Shown: positions 10,167-21,723 of the stretch, piece after piece
Position numbering within the stretch: position 1 is the first letter of the stretch
Layout: every line of letters starts with the position of its first letter
DNA from: Oreohelix idahoensis
Lineage: Eukaryota; Mollusca; Gastropoda; Stylommatophora; Oreohelicidae
Direction: 5' to 3'
Length of the DNA: 64,000 nt
NCBI GenBank assembly: GCA_024509875.1
Contig: JAMPIV010015279.1
Coordinates: forward strand, 248,001 to 312,000
Translations under genes and position numbers: made by a program
The notes under the pieces: generated by a model
What the model was told of the DNA's origin: nothing
Seen by the model: the letters and a program-made list of their open reading frames with translations, nothing else
The model's database searches: none

Positions 10167-12385
10167 TATCTTCTACGACAGATCTAAAGTAGTCAGACAG
10201 TCTAACACATATACATTAAATGTATCTATATCCACTCACGTGCACGCACATTAAAGTGACGACATGTAGACACACAGACGTGGGAAACTATAACAAATGA
10301 TTATATAGATATTTAGAACGAGCTGACCAACGCGGTGATTAATTTTTTTGTTTATTTATCATTGTAAACTTACGTCACAACATGTAAAATTTACATCAAA
10401 AAAAGCATATACAAATAGTCATAAGTCAATAAAAATTCTACAGGAATTGATAGACCCAGAGTAAGATCCTTCCCCTCGATGTTTAGCCCACAGTCCCGTT
10501 AAAAGGAACAAAAGTGATAGCCCCCAAAGAGTCACAGATACATAGGGTTTAGTCTAAGAGTTTTTTTTCTTCTCGTAAATATATGAACAGAGTTGGATAA
10601 TCTGATTTAGGCTAAGAAAGAAAGAAAAACTAGCATGTGCAACAATTCTGCAGAAAAAAAAATTAAGACAGCAAATGGGTGCCAAAATACAAAGGTAAAA
10701 TCACACTCAGACCTTCGCTCTATACATTCAGACGAGCACACGTGCACATACTCACAGCTTTGATAGCCACTCCTGGAACAAAACTAATATTTTTAGGACT
10801 TGTTCATACAGAATCTTCAATGATAATCTTGCGCCAAGAAAACCCCAGGTCCAAACAGACGGGTTGAATTCACCACTTCCAGGACCGTTCTCTTGGGAAT
10901 ACTATTGTTTTAGATGTCTGTTTAAGTCACATAAAATTTCTAGAATTGAGGTATGTCAGATCGGTGTCTACTTTCAGGAAAAGGACTATATTTGGTCACC
11001 ACACCACTAGTCGAAACTCCGTCAAATGTTACTGACGTTAATATGTTAATTGCCACACCGGCTAAATTTTGTACATAGAGTTTGTGCAGAAATCTGATCC
11101 GGCTCAAAGGCCCAGTACTTATAAAAAAAAAACAGTTTAGTCTCTATAAAAAAAAAACCGTTAGTGAGAGTTTTACTCTGTCTATTTATGAAGACACAAG
11201 CACTGTCAGACAGGTGTTAACTTGCAAACCCACGTGGTTAAAAGATTTAAAAAACTGTTTATGTTTCTCACAGGTATGTCTCTTGTACTAAAACGCTGGC
11301 AAAGTTTGGGTACCACAGTTTCACTATATAAAATGGGAAAAGTACATATAAAATAATTATACATACTATGTACTCGAATATAACTGATAATTTAAACGGC
11401 AAGCGTGGCTTGTCTTATAGTTTAACACTGCATGTGAATTTATGTTATATTTAAAAATCATATGAGCGTATTCCGTCAACACTCATGAGGCTTCTAGCAT
11501 TTTTAAGTTAGTTTAGCAAGTTTATTCTCGTCTGATTATTTAGCAGTAAAATTAAATTCATTATAGCTGTATCGTTGTTTAAGCTAGAAATTATAATTTA
11601 TTCTGCTTTCCAATGAAACACATCACTAGAAAATAATACAGACTATATAAATTAAGCGCTCTGCACCAAATCTAACTAGTGTAATAAAATAAGCGATTTA
11701 ACACTTTGAACACTTCACAAAATACTAGATAATAATATATAATATTTTACCTCGCACAGAACTACAGGTAGTCGCACAACTTAAGAATTATATGCTTATA
11801 TTTATGGAAGTCTAGAAGTTCGACAAATTGTCGAAACAAACTGAGAAACTTCGCTATATAGCTTATACTGTTCCGAGCAACCTGTCTACTGCGAATTTAG
11901 GAGCGAGAATGAAAATCTAGTTCAAACTCTGGTTATATCCATTACCAGACAAAGAGGTAAACGTTAATTTCGCCAAACTGAAATAATCCCCATTTCCGTC
12001 TCTAACACTTACATAACTGTCATAAACTGCCACTTTCTGACCGAGAGGGCACGTGTCAGTTGCGAATCTCAGACAACTTGTCTGCAATGCAGGGGCAGTT
12101 TTTGCACCTACGTTTAACAAACTGACCGAGAAGCGTGCGTGTCATGGAAAAACCCAGACTTTATGTCTCATTCCCGAGCGCTGCGTGAGTGTCATATCAC
12201 ACTTCACTCTGAGAGAAGCGTTAGTGTCAGGTGAAAATGCAAGACGTTATGACACCTAGCCTGACGAAACACCCGCGACATGAGAAAAGTACAGACGCAT
12301 GTCTGCTATCTCTGTCTGCCCGGACGAGTATTCACACGTTCTATCGTCCCTTGACATCTAATGAAATAGAATGCATTTAAACGCG

Positions 12386-12428
<43 letters not shown>

Positions 12429-12584
12429 ACGTTATGTCATATATGCGTTCTCAGTTTAGTCAGCAATGAAATGCGTTTCTAAATGAGAAACGAAACTGGC
12501 GAAAGTGAGAATGGGGAAAAATAGTAATGTATATAGTCGCAAACGAACGAATGCGAAAAACGCAGGAAAAAAAGGTAAAGAGTG
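9973..12584 (-). repeat. LTR of element A, 5' copy, main part
   Basis: Starts TGTCGTAG like 420 and follows the same sequence up to AAAGGTAAAGAGTG, where element B enters. The remaining 79 bases are at 31143-31221. CT microsatellites lie at about 10108-10162 and 12386-12425. It lacks the fold-back SINE of the other LTR (empty site 12083-12095). Confidence 0.88.
12580..12584. repeat. Target-site duplication of element B, left copy
   Basis: GAGTG at 12580-12584 and again at 31138-31142 flanks element B. The undisturbed site is in the sister LTR at 3436-3440. Confidence 0.92.
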
Positions 12585-14931
12585 TGTGATAAATTTAACC
12601 GTGATACAACGTTAAAATATCTCCAAAGATAAAATGTAGGGATACAAATAATGCGTAAGCTACTAGAAGACATGATCGCCCATGCCGCGGGTCACTACCC
12701 GCCATGAAATTAACTTGTTAGACGTGAAGGCAAAACGTTTACCCTTGTAGACGGGATGAGAACGGAGATCAGAAAGAAAAATATGACTGAACACGTGCTT
12801 GAAACTAGCAAGGCTAAAAAGACGCAATTGGTGGGGAAAGGAAAAAAATTCACGTCCCCAAGTTGACACAAGGTAAAGAAATTGACAAAAGGGACCTTAG
12901 CTATTATACGCAACAGTCATTTCTTGGACGCTTTTACGATACTTAGTCCCTTTATTTGAATTCAGCGGCAAACGCATTACAGAAGATGCTCGAACATATT
13001 TCAAAAAAACAACTAACCTTGAAAAGTAACTTTTTCTTAATAATAATGTTAGGAATATAAAAACTAGCTAGTTTGATAGACCATCTTGAGCAGAGAAATA
13101 ATATGCTTTCATTTATACAGACGGATAGATAATAATGAAGATATTGACAAAAGACTGTGTTGTTCATATCAGCGAGCGACTGCATTGAAACAAAAACATG
13201 TCACTAATTTTCAAAAAATTGCGGCCTTGAGACTCAAGTGCTAAAATCTAGATGAATGAAAGAGAGGGGGAATTAGTGGAAAGTTGTGGCTAAAAATAAC
13301 TCGAGATGCAGATTCGTGTAGGAAATGCATGTATAAACAAGTGTGTTTTTGTAAACAACGCAAGTAGAGACAGACGGACCAACAGACAATAATACATATT
13401 TGACTGAGGTATGACTGAATTGACTTTTGGTAGGAGGTTTGAAATTTGAAAAGGGGGAAGGGCGGTGATTGGCCACAGATAAACATATTATCGGCGCTCA
13501 GACGCGCATTTTTGCCATTCATCATAAATTGTCCAGTAGTAGACACAGTAATTCTTCAGTGGTGTAATTCCCAGAAGCTAATTGCAATATTTAGAGGGAC
13601 GCCATACTAGAGCCAGCAGCTCAGCTGAGTTTTGCTAGCATATAACTGTGTTCTCTATTCATAATTCTGGTAAGACTGAAAGTATTTCTTTGTATATTTT
13701 AATATTGTTTAATGTTTCGAGTGATTTGATACTGCCATATCAAAATCTATCCCTTACAACAAGTAAGGATTCGCTCTAGATCCCCAGCCCCAGTTCAGGG
13801 TCTAGAGACAAACAAAATACATAAACGCCAGCAAGGATTATGAAGGGCGGATCAAGTGTTGAGATCAGTGGAACATATCACCTATCCTATTCAATGGCAG
13901 GAAGTTAATGAACATATTTCAGAATATGTAGTCTTGGGGAACTTATACTATGTGAAACCAACTTGGTAAGATGTGCTGTATGGTCAGAGAGATCTGACCC
14001 CGTCTATGTGGTGTTGTTGTGTAGTGTTGAGTGTAGAAGTGGCTCAGGAGGTAGAGTTCTGACACATGACCCAATACTTTTATTTCAGAACTGTGAGTTT
14101 TTTATTTGGCACCAAAGTGGTGTCAAATGCTGTGTTGAAAAATACAAGTGTGGACCCGTGCAGTATAGTATTTTGGCAAAGCAGCCTTATATTGCCCCCA
14201 AGCACGGAGAGGTGGGGCCACCAGATTCCAGCACCAGAACTACTCAGTCAAGATACGTGAGCGTCTGGCCTGCTGGACATTCACCAACTTATTTTCTAAC
14301 TAACAAACCAACTATATTCCCATCAACTAGAGCATACCATGTTGGGAAATAAACTTCTATTCCTCCCATCAGTAAATGGACAATGTTTGGTAGTCATAGA
14401 CTGGGAGTGATGAAGTCGCCCCAACAGCACATCCATTAATCGTTCTCCCAGATAAATTACAAATATAAACAGTAGTAATATTAACTAGTCTTGTAAAATT
14501 CATATGTACACACCTTTCATTTATTATGCCATATATTCATGCATTTCATTCATAATTTCAAAACCTTTCATATGTTCTGACCAAAATAAAACCTTGGTTC
14601 AGAACAAATAAACTTAAAGAAAATTTAAATATCAAAATTTTAAACAGCTTGAGTTAGTTCAGTGTGTTATAAATTTTATTAATATTATTAGACTTATTAA
14701 ATATCTGTGCGCGTGTGTATGTAATCTACCACAACACATTACATATCAGTACCCTAGATTTTTAACGTAGCCACATTCATTAGAAAAAAAGATATGTGTG
14801 AGGTCGTAAGTGGTAGCAAGAAGGGCCTTCTGTAAATTCACAGCTACATTTATCTCAGGAGCCTTCACAGCTGACCTCATGCATCACACTAGGTAATATC
14901 ACTACCATACAGTACCATCAAATCCACTACA
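12585..14931 (+). repeat. Element B 5' LTR
   Basis: This 2,347-bp LTR is nearly identical to 28789-31137 and more distantly matches the C LTRs. A small number of substitutions separates the pair, which points to a fairly recent insertion. Short frames within (such as 13963-14352) recur in all LTR copies without sign of coding and are left out. Confidence 0.93.
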
Positions 14932-14936
14932 TATAT

Positions 14937-14954
14937 TGGGGGCTCGTCCTGGAT
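14937..14954 (+). promoter_or_regulatory. Primer-binding site of element B (tRNA-Pro)
   Basis: TGGGGGCTCGTCCTGGAT starts five bases after the LTR and matches the known tRNA-Pro primer site at 17 of 18 positions. Confidence 0.85.
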
Positions 14955-15168
14955 AATTAGCTTAACAGTAATATTAGGATCTCCTGGTGGGAGAATTAAA
15001 TTAGGGGAACACATTGTAAAAATTAAAAGTGTCCCTTAAAATTAAAAGTGAAAATAAAGGTTGGTGAATCTTCACAGCCAGTGGTAATTAACTAGTTAAC
15101 TGGCTAATTAGAATTACTTTAGTTGTTTAGTGGTTGGAAATTTTACCTTGATCATTGTATTTTGTGTG

Positions 15169-16445
15169 ATGGCGGAGCTAGCTAAGTTCAGATCAGCTGC
15201 TGTGCTAACGGCAAAGGATATGGGAATGGATGGTCAGGTTTTAATTCAATATGTAACGGCTGAATGTGATAAGTATATTGAACGGGAAGAAAGAAGATTA
15301 GAAAAAGAGGCTGAAAGAAAATAAGAGTCTGAAAGGTTGGCTGAAGAGGTTAGAGGCTGAGACTAAGAGGTTGCAAATTGAGGCTGAGGCTAAGAGGCTG
15401 CAGATTGAGGCTGACAAAGAGGCTAAAGCATTAGAGGCAGAAGAAAAACGACAGCAAAGGGAAGCAGAAGATAAAAGATTGACTGCCGAAAGGGAGGCAG
15501 AAGATAGAAGGTTGCAAAGGGAGCACGAATTACGACTAAGGGAGCTGGAGTTACAAGGCCAGGCTCCTGAAAATGGTGCCAGCCCTTTTGCCTCAGATGC
15601 TACGCCCAGTCTGGGAGCCTCAACATCAGCTATGGGGTTTCATTTAGACCATTTTGTTGAAAAAGACGATGACATCGAGGGGTACCTCGGACGTTTTGAG
15701 TTATTAGCTACTACATATGGGTTAGAGAGAGAGAGGTGGAGTTTAAAGTTATCACAGGGACTGAGAGGTACTTCTTATGAAGTCTTCGCAAAAATGAACA
15801 GAGAAGACCAAGACAATTATGACATGTTAAAGCAGGCTTTGTTATTGAGGTACGAAAAAAATGGTGAATTTTATCGTAAGAAATTTAGAAATGCCAAACT
15901 GTTGTCTGGGGAAACATACCACCAATTCTCTGCCAGACTGGAAACCTATTTGGAGAAATTGACGGCTCTGGGGAAGACCCAAGATCTTAAGGAGATGATC
16001 ATGATATAGCAATTGAGAGAGTCCATGGCTCCAGACATGAGAAAATTTCTCATGGAACAAGGTGCAGAGAAGTTGGGGGAGGTTTTAAATGTCGCTGAGA
16101 GGTATCAGGCAGCCCAGGCAGAGGTAAGTGGCTCAAAAAAGAAGCACATAGAAACTTTTAAAGCTCCACAGCCATTTAATAAATTTGAAAATAGATAACA
16201 GGGTAGTAAGGGCAGGACAAACTTTGAACGGCCAAGAAATGACTATCGAGACAGAAACTCACAGTTCAATGACCAAAAATCCAATGAAAGAAAACCGTTT
16301 AACCAAGGAAAAAGATGGTGTAAATGGTGCAAGAAAGATAACCATAACACCGAATTTTGTAGAAGGAAACCTTCAAACATTGCTACAATGAAGTCGGGGA
16401 CGCAAAGATTAAAGGTTAATCCTAATGGACAGCAGGAACCTTATC
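15169..16445 (+). pseudogene. Element B gag
   Basis: The start ATG at 15169 (MAELAKFRSAAVLTAKDMG) is conserved with C at 19309. A stop at 15322 and a frameshift split the coiled-coil part. The second block (15371-16009) holds the lysine/glutamate-rich coil, then DDIEGYLGRFELLATTYGLE and the capsid region. A TAG at 16007 replaces the Glu seen in C, and a TAA lies at 16196. The nucleic-acid-binding knuckle CKWCKKDNHNTEFC (C-x2-C-x4-H-x4-C) follows at about 16323-16364. B reads from the knuckle into the protease in one frame because it has one T more than C near 16441. Confidence 0.85.
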
Positions 16446-16749
16446 ACCCCCCAGTTTGTGAGGATGTTATTTGTAATGGGGTCACCATAAGGTGCCTTTA
16501 TGATACAGGTTAGGATTATGATTCAGTTGTGAAGTCTAGCCTAGTGGACCTAAGTCAGTATACCAGAGAAACTGTGGAAATACAAGGGGCAACTAAGGAG
16601 ATACCACTCATGACACTTCCCATCGCAAGGATAACGGTGAAAACTCGCTATGTGGAAGGAGAAATCAGAGCAGCAGTGATAGATGAACCAATCTACCCTC
16701 TGATATTGGGGTGTAGATACGTCTTCTTGGGGAATCCCGAGAGACCTGT
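16446..16749 (+). pseudogene. Element B protease, cut by element C
   Basis: After the gag linker the frame reads VICNGVTIRCLYDTG, the aspartic protease active site. A TAG immediately follows the DTG where C has Leu. The fold continues (ITVKTRYVEGEIRAAVIDEP, YPLILGCRYVFLGNP) until C interrupts it at PERPV. Retroelement proteases cleave the Gag-Pol precursor. The stop inside the active-site loop makes this copy dead. Confidence 0.82.
16745..16749. repeat. Target-site duplication of element C, left copy
   Basis: CCTGT at 16745-16749 and at 25991-25995 flanks C. The uninterrupted version is in C itself at 20897-20901. Confidence 0.9.
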
Positions 16750-19057
16750 TGTCATAAAATTAACCATGATACAACGTTAAAATATCTCAAATGATACAAC
16801 GTAGGGATAAAAACGAATGCGTAAGCTACTAGAATACATGATCGCCCACGACGCGGGTCATCACTCGCCATGGAAATTAAATTATTAAACGTGAAGGCAA
16901 AACGTTACCCTTGGAACGGGATGAGAACGAAGATCAAAAGGAAAAAATATGACTGAACGCGTGCTTGAAACTAGCAAGGCTAAAAGACGCAATTGGTGGG
17001 GAAAGGAGGAAAAAGTCACGTCCCCCAAGTTGACACAAGGTAAAGAAATCGACAAAAGGGACCTTAGCTGTTATACGCAACAGTCATTTCTTGGACGCTT
17101 TTGCGATAACTTAGTCCGTTTATTTGAATTCAGCGGCAATCGCAGTATAGAAGATGCTAGAAATATTTCGAAAAACCAACTAACCTTGAAAAGTAACTTT
17201 TTCTTAATAATGATGTTAGGAATATAAAACCTAGCTGGCCGGATGGCCCATCTTGAGCAGTGAAATAATATGCTTTCATTTATACAGACGGATAGATAAT
17301 AAGAAAGATATTGACAAAAGACTGTGTTGTTCATATCAGCGAGCGTCTGCATTGAAACAAAAATGTCCCTAATTTTCAAAAAACTGCAGCCTTGAGACTC
17401 AAGTGCTAAAATCTAGTTGGAATGAAAGAGACGGGATGGGATGGTGAACTGAGGCTAAAAATAACTTTAAAGGCAAAATTGTGTAGGGGAAGGCGGAGTT
17501 GGTTCAAAAAAACAAGTGTGTTTTTTTTTGTGTGAAACGCAAGTAGAGACGGACGGACCAACAGACAATAAGGCATACTTGACTGAGGTATGACTGAAAT
17601 GAGTTTTTGGTAGGAGGTTTGAATTTGAAAGGAAAAAAGGCGGTGATTGGCCATAGATGAATATATTATCGGCGCTGATACGCGCATTTTTGCCATTCGT
17701 TATAAGTTGTCCTAGTAGACACAGTGAATTATTTAGTGGTGTAATTCCCAGAAGCTAATTGAAATATTTAGAGGGACGCCATATTAAAGGCAGCAGCTCA
17801 GCTGAGTTTTGCTAGCAATTAACTGTGTTCTATATTCATAATTCTGGTAAGACTGAAATTATTTCTTTGTATATTTTAGTATGTGTTTAATGTTTCGAGT
17901 GATTTGATACTGCCTTGTCAAAATCTATCCCTTACAACAAGTAAGGATTCGCTCTAGACCCCCTTCCCCAGTTCAGGGTCTAGAGACAAATAAAATACAT
18001 AAACTCCAGCAAGGATTATGAAAGACAGATCAAGTGTTGAGATCAGTGGAACATATCACCTATCCTATTCTATGGCAGGAAGCTAATGAACATATTTCAG
18101 AATATGTAGTCTAAGAGAACTTATCCTATGTGAAACCAACTTGGTAAGATGTGTTGTTTGGTCAAAGAGATCTGACCCGTCTATGTGGTGTTGTTGTTGT
18201 GTGTAGTGTTGTGTCCAGAAATGGGTTAGAGGATGGAATTCTGACACATGACCAATACTTTATTGCAGAGCTGTGAGTTTTTTATTTGGCACCAATGTGG
18301 TGTCAAATGTGATGTTGAAGATTACAAGAGTGGACCCGTGCAGTTTATATCTTGGCAGAGCAGCCGTATATTGCCCCCAAGCACGGAGAGGTGGGGCCAC
18401 CATATTCCAGCACCAGAACTACTCATTCCAGATACGTGAGCGTCTGGCCTGCTGTAGATTCACAAACTCATTTCTAACACACCAATTATATTTCCATCAA
18501 TAAATGGACCATGTTAGTAACCATAGACAGGGAGTGATGAGGTCACCCCATCAGCACATCCATAAATCGTTCTCCCATATAGATTACAACTATAAACATT
18601 AGTAATATTAACTAGTATTGTAAAATCCATATGTACACTCTTTTCATTTATTATGCCATATATTCATGCATTTCATTAATAATTGCAAAACCTTTCATAT
18701 GTTCTGACCAAATTAAAACCTTGGTTCAGAACAAATAAACTAAAGAAAATTCATTATCAAAAATTTTACACAACTTGAGTTAGTTCAATGTGTTATAACA
18801 TTTTATTAATATTATTAGACTTATTAAATATCTGTGTGTGTGTATGCAAACTACCACAACACATTACATATCAGTACCCTAGAATTTTAACGTAGCCACA
18901 TTCATTAGATAAAAAAAAGATAGGTGTGAGGTCGTAGTGGTAGCAAGAAGGGCCTTCTGACAATTCACAGCTACATTTATCTCAGGAGCCTTCACAGCTG
19001 ACCTCATGCATCACACTTAGTAATATCACCATCATACAATACCATCAATCCACTACA
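16750..19057 (+). repeat. Element C 5' LTR
   Basis: This 2,308-bp LTR is paired with 23694-25990 and related to the B LTRs with many small differences (start TGTCATAAAATTAACC against TGTGATAAATTTAACC in B). Confidence 0.92.
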
Positions 19058-19062
19058 TATAT

Positions 19063-19083
19063 TGGGGTCTCTGGTCCCGGGAT
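19063..19083 (+). promoter_or_regulatory. Primer-binding site of element C, altered tRNA-Pro type
   Basis: TGGGGTCTCTGGTCCCGGGAT lies five bases after the LTR, in the place of B's site. It differs from the tRNA-Pro complement by small insertions and one substitution, so priming efficiency is doubtful. Confidence 0.55.
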
Positions 19084-19308
19084 AATTAGCCTATCAATAA
19101 TATTAGGATCTCCTGGGGGGAGAAATAAATTAGGGGAACACATTTTAAAAATTAAAAGTGTCCCTGAAAATAAAAGTTGGTGAATCTTCACAGCCAGTGG
19201 TAGTTAATTGATTAATTAATTAATTAGAATTATTTTAGACTAGAGTAATTAGAATTACTTTAGTGGTTGGAAATTTTACTTTGCTCATTGCTGAATTGTT
19301 TAAAAAGT

Positions 19309-20642
19309 ATGGCAGAGCTAGTCAAATTCAGATCAGCTGCTGTGCTAACGGCAAAGGATATGGGAATGGATGGTCAGATTTTAATTCAATATGTAACGGC
19401 TGAATGTGATAAATATATTGAAAGGGAAGATAGGAGGTTAGCTGAAGAGAAGAGGGTACAAATTGAGTCTGATAGAGAAATTAAGAGGCTGCAGATTGAG
19501 GCAGAAGAAAAACGACAGCAAAGGGAAGCAGAAGAAAAAAGATTGACTGCCGAAAGGGAGGCAGCAGACAAAAAGGCCGAAAGGGAGGCAGAAGATAAAA
19601 AGGCCGAAAGGGAGGCAGAAGATAAAAGATTGACTGCCGAAAGGGAGGCAGAAGATAGAAGGTTGCAGAGGGAGCACGAATTACGACTAAGGGAGCTGGA
19701 GCTACAAGGCCAGGCTCCTGAAAATGGTGCCAGCCCTTTTGCCTCAGATGCTACGCCCAGTCTGGGAGCCTCAACATCAGCTATGGGGTTTTATTTAGAC
19801 CATTTTGTTGAAAAAGACGATGACATAGAGGGGTACCTAGGACGTTTTGAGTTATTAGCTACTACATATGGGTTAGAGAGAGAGAGAGGTGGAGTTTAAA
19901 GTTATCACAGGGACTGAGAGGGACTTCTTATGAAGTCTTCGCAAAAATGAACAGAGAAGACCAAGACAATTATGACATGTTAAAGCAGGCTTTGTTATTG
20001 AGGTACGAAAAAAATGGTGAATTTTATCGTAAGAAATTTAGAAATGCCAAACTGTCGTCTGGGGAGACATATCACCAATTCTCTGCCAGACTGGAAACCT
20101 ATTTAGAGAAATGGACTGCTCTGGGGAAGACCCAAGATCTTAAAGAAATGATCATGATTGAGCAATTGAGAGAGTCCATGGCTCCAGACATGAGAAAATT
20201 CCTCATGGAACAAGGTGCAGAGAAGTTGGGGGAGGTTTTAAATGTTGCTGAGAGGTATCAGGCAGCCCAGGCAGAGGTAAGTGGTGCTAAAAAGAAGCAC
20301 ATAGACAATTTTAAAGCTCCACAGCAATTTAATAAATTTGATAATAGAGAGCAGGGAAATAAAGGTAGGACAAACTTTGAACGGCCAAGAAATGACTATC
20401 GAGACAAAAACTCACAGTTCAATGACCAAAAATCCAATGAAAGAAAACCGTTTAACCAAGGAAAAAGATGGTGTAAATGGTGCAAGAAAGATAACCATAA
20501 CACCGAATTTTGTAGAAGGAAACCTTCAAACATTGCTGCAATGAAGTCGGGGACGCAAAGATTAAAGGTTAATCCTAAGGGACAGCAGGAACCTATCACC
20601 CCCCAGTTTGTGAGGATGTTATTTGTAATGGGGTCACCATAA
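19309..20642 (+). pseudogene. Element C gag
   Basis: Starts MAELVKFRSAAVLTAKDMG at 19309. The coiled coil (about residues 40-125) is built of AEREAEDK-type repeats, with more copies than in B. A two-base gain in a GAGAGA run (about 19883) shifts the frame just before the capsid LKLSQGLRG block. The shifted frame (from about 19900) carries YHQFSARLETYLEKW, IEQLRESMAPDMRKFLMEQG and the CCHC knuckle CKWCKKDNHNTEFC (about 20473-20514). It then runs past the protease start in the wrong frame to a stop at 20642. Gag packages element RNA; this copy would not make a full product. Confidence 0.86.
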
Positions 20643-20974
20643 GGTGCCTTTATGATACAGGTTTGGATTATGATTCAGTTGTGAAGTCTAGCCTAGTGGA
20701 CCCAAGTCAGTATACCACAGAAACAGTGGAAATACAAGGGGCAACTAAGGAGATACCACTCATGACACTTCCCATCGCAAGGATAACGGTGAAAACTCGC
20801 TATGTGGAAGGAGAAATCAGAGCAGCAGTGATAGATGAACCAATCTACCCTCTGATATTGGGGTGTAGATACGTCTTCTTGGGGAATCCCGAGAGACCTG
20901 TGATCATGGCGACAGTGCAGACCATGTCACAGAAGAAGGAGGAAGAAGGTGAACCTATAAATGCTCATCCATAG
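20593..20974 (+). pseudogene. Element C protease
   Basis: The protease frame, entered after a one-base loss relative to B, reads IRCLYDTGLDYDSVV. The active-site DTG is intact at 20654-20662. ITVKTRYVEGEIRAAVIDEP and YPLILGCRYVFLGNP follow, with a short linker to a TAG at 20972 where B reads Glu. Unlike B, the active-site loop has no stop. Confidence 0.82.
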
Positions 20975-20977
20975 GAG

Positions 20978-21318
20978 ATGAGGAAGGCGCAGGCTGAGGA
21001 TAGGACACTCAAGCCATGTTTTAAAAAATTGCCCAAATGCCACACACCTCCGAGCAAGGGGGAATATTTTATGAAGAACAGATTGCTATATAGGAAGACA
21101 GGAACTAGATCCACTGGTCACGGACAGTTGGTTCTTCCCAAGATATATAGGGCAAATTTAATAAGGAGCTTACATGTTGGAAAAGATGGGGACCATGAAA
21201 AAGTCGGTACCATCTGCCAAAAGATTGCTCGAAAATACTATTGGCCCGACGTAAATGTCGATATTGAAAACTTTGTAGAAGCATGTGGCATATTTCATGA
21301 GGGAACACCCACAAAGGG
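20978..21318 (+). pseudogene. Element C integrase zinc-binding module
   Basis: The frame continues with the conserved pre-integrase segment (TLKPCFKKLP, FMKNRLLYRKTG) and the HHCC module: LHVGKDGDHEKVG (His-x6-His), KYYWPDVNVDIENFV, then ACGIFHEG. The expected CxxC has only its first Cys; the second is Phe in both B and C. The position right after protease marks the Gmr1-like order. Confidence 0.8.
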
Positions 21319-21723
21319 AAAATATGTGCAGGACCTAGAAACGCCACGGGGCAAAATTAGGCCTGGAAAGAAAAATTATGATACTCAAGGAGACAAAGTG
21401 CAATGGGAGCCCCCTTTTCACACCCAGTCTTCACTTGAATGGATTAACATGGCCACTATGCGACGAGTACAAAGAGTAAATTTTACCCAGGATAAGATGA
21501 CAATCCCTCGGTCAGACTTATATAAACTGGAAGAACAGAAAAGAGAGCGAAGATCTCTCATAAGCAATCTAAAGTGGGGAGACAAACCCAAGAAAAAAAA
21601 TTGGTAGTGGTCGATTTGTGAGTGATGATTCTAGGAAGAAAAGTCCTCACTATAGGGCTTCTAATGGAAGGGACCCGACGGGTTCCAAAAAAAATACGTA
21701 TGATAAATTAAAGGTCCAGATGT
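21319..21723 (+). other. Foreign open segment replacing integrase catalytic core (element C copy)
   Basis: Where A has about 185 residues of integrase core (Asp-Asp-35-Glu region), C has about 400 bp of unrelated reading frame. It is rich in Lys and Arg, with IPRSDLYKLEEQKRERRSL in the middle, and has no DDE, RT or zinc motif. After it, sequence homologous to A resumes exactly at the integrase C-terminal helix (RTWTDEKAEETV). B has the same insert (26416-26816). An extra A near 21596 truncates the C copy. I do not recognise the segment; capture of host sequence is one explanation, divergence beyond recognition another. Confidence 0.65.

Noticed and set aside
13963..14352. 129-residue frame in the element B LTR
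   Set aside because: It recurs in the other LTR copies with frame-breaking indels, so there is no sign of constraint.
20338..20544. 68-residue frame conserved between B and C
   Set aside because: An alternative frame of gag, conserved only because B and C are nearly identical DNA.
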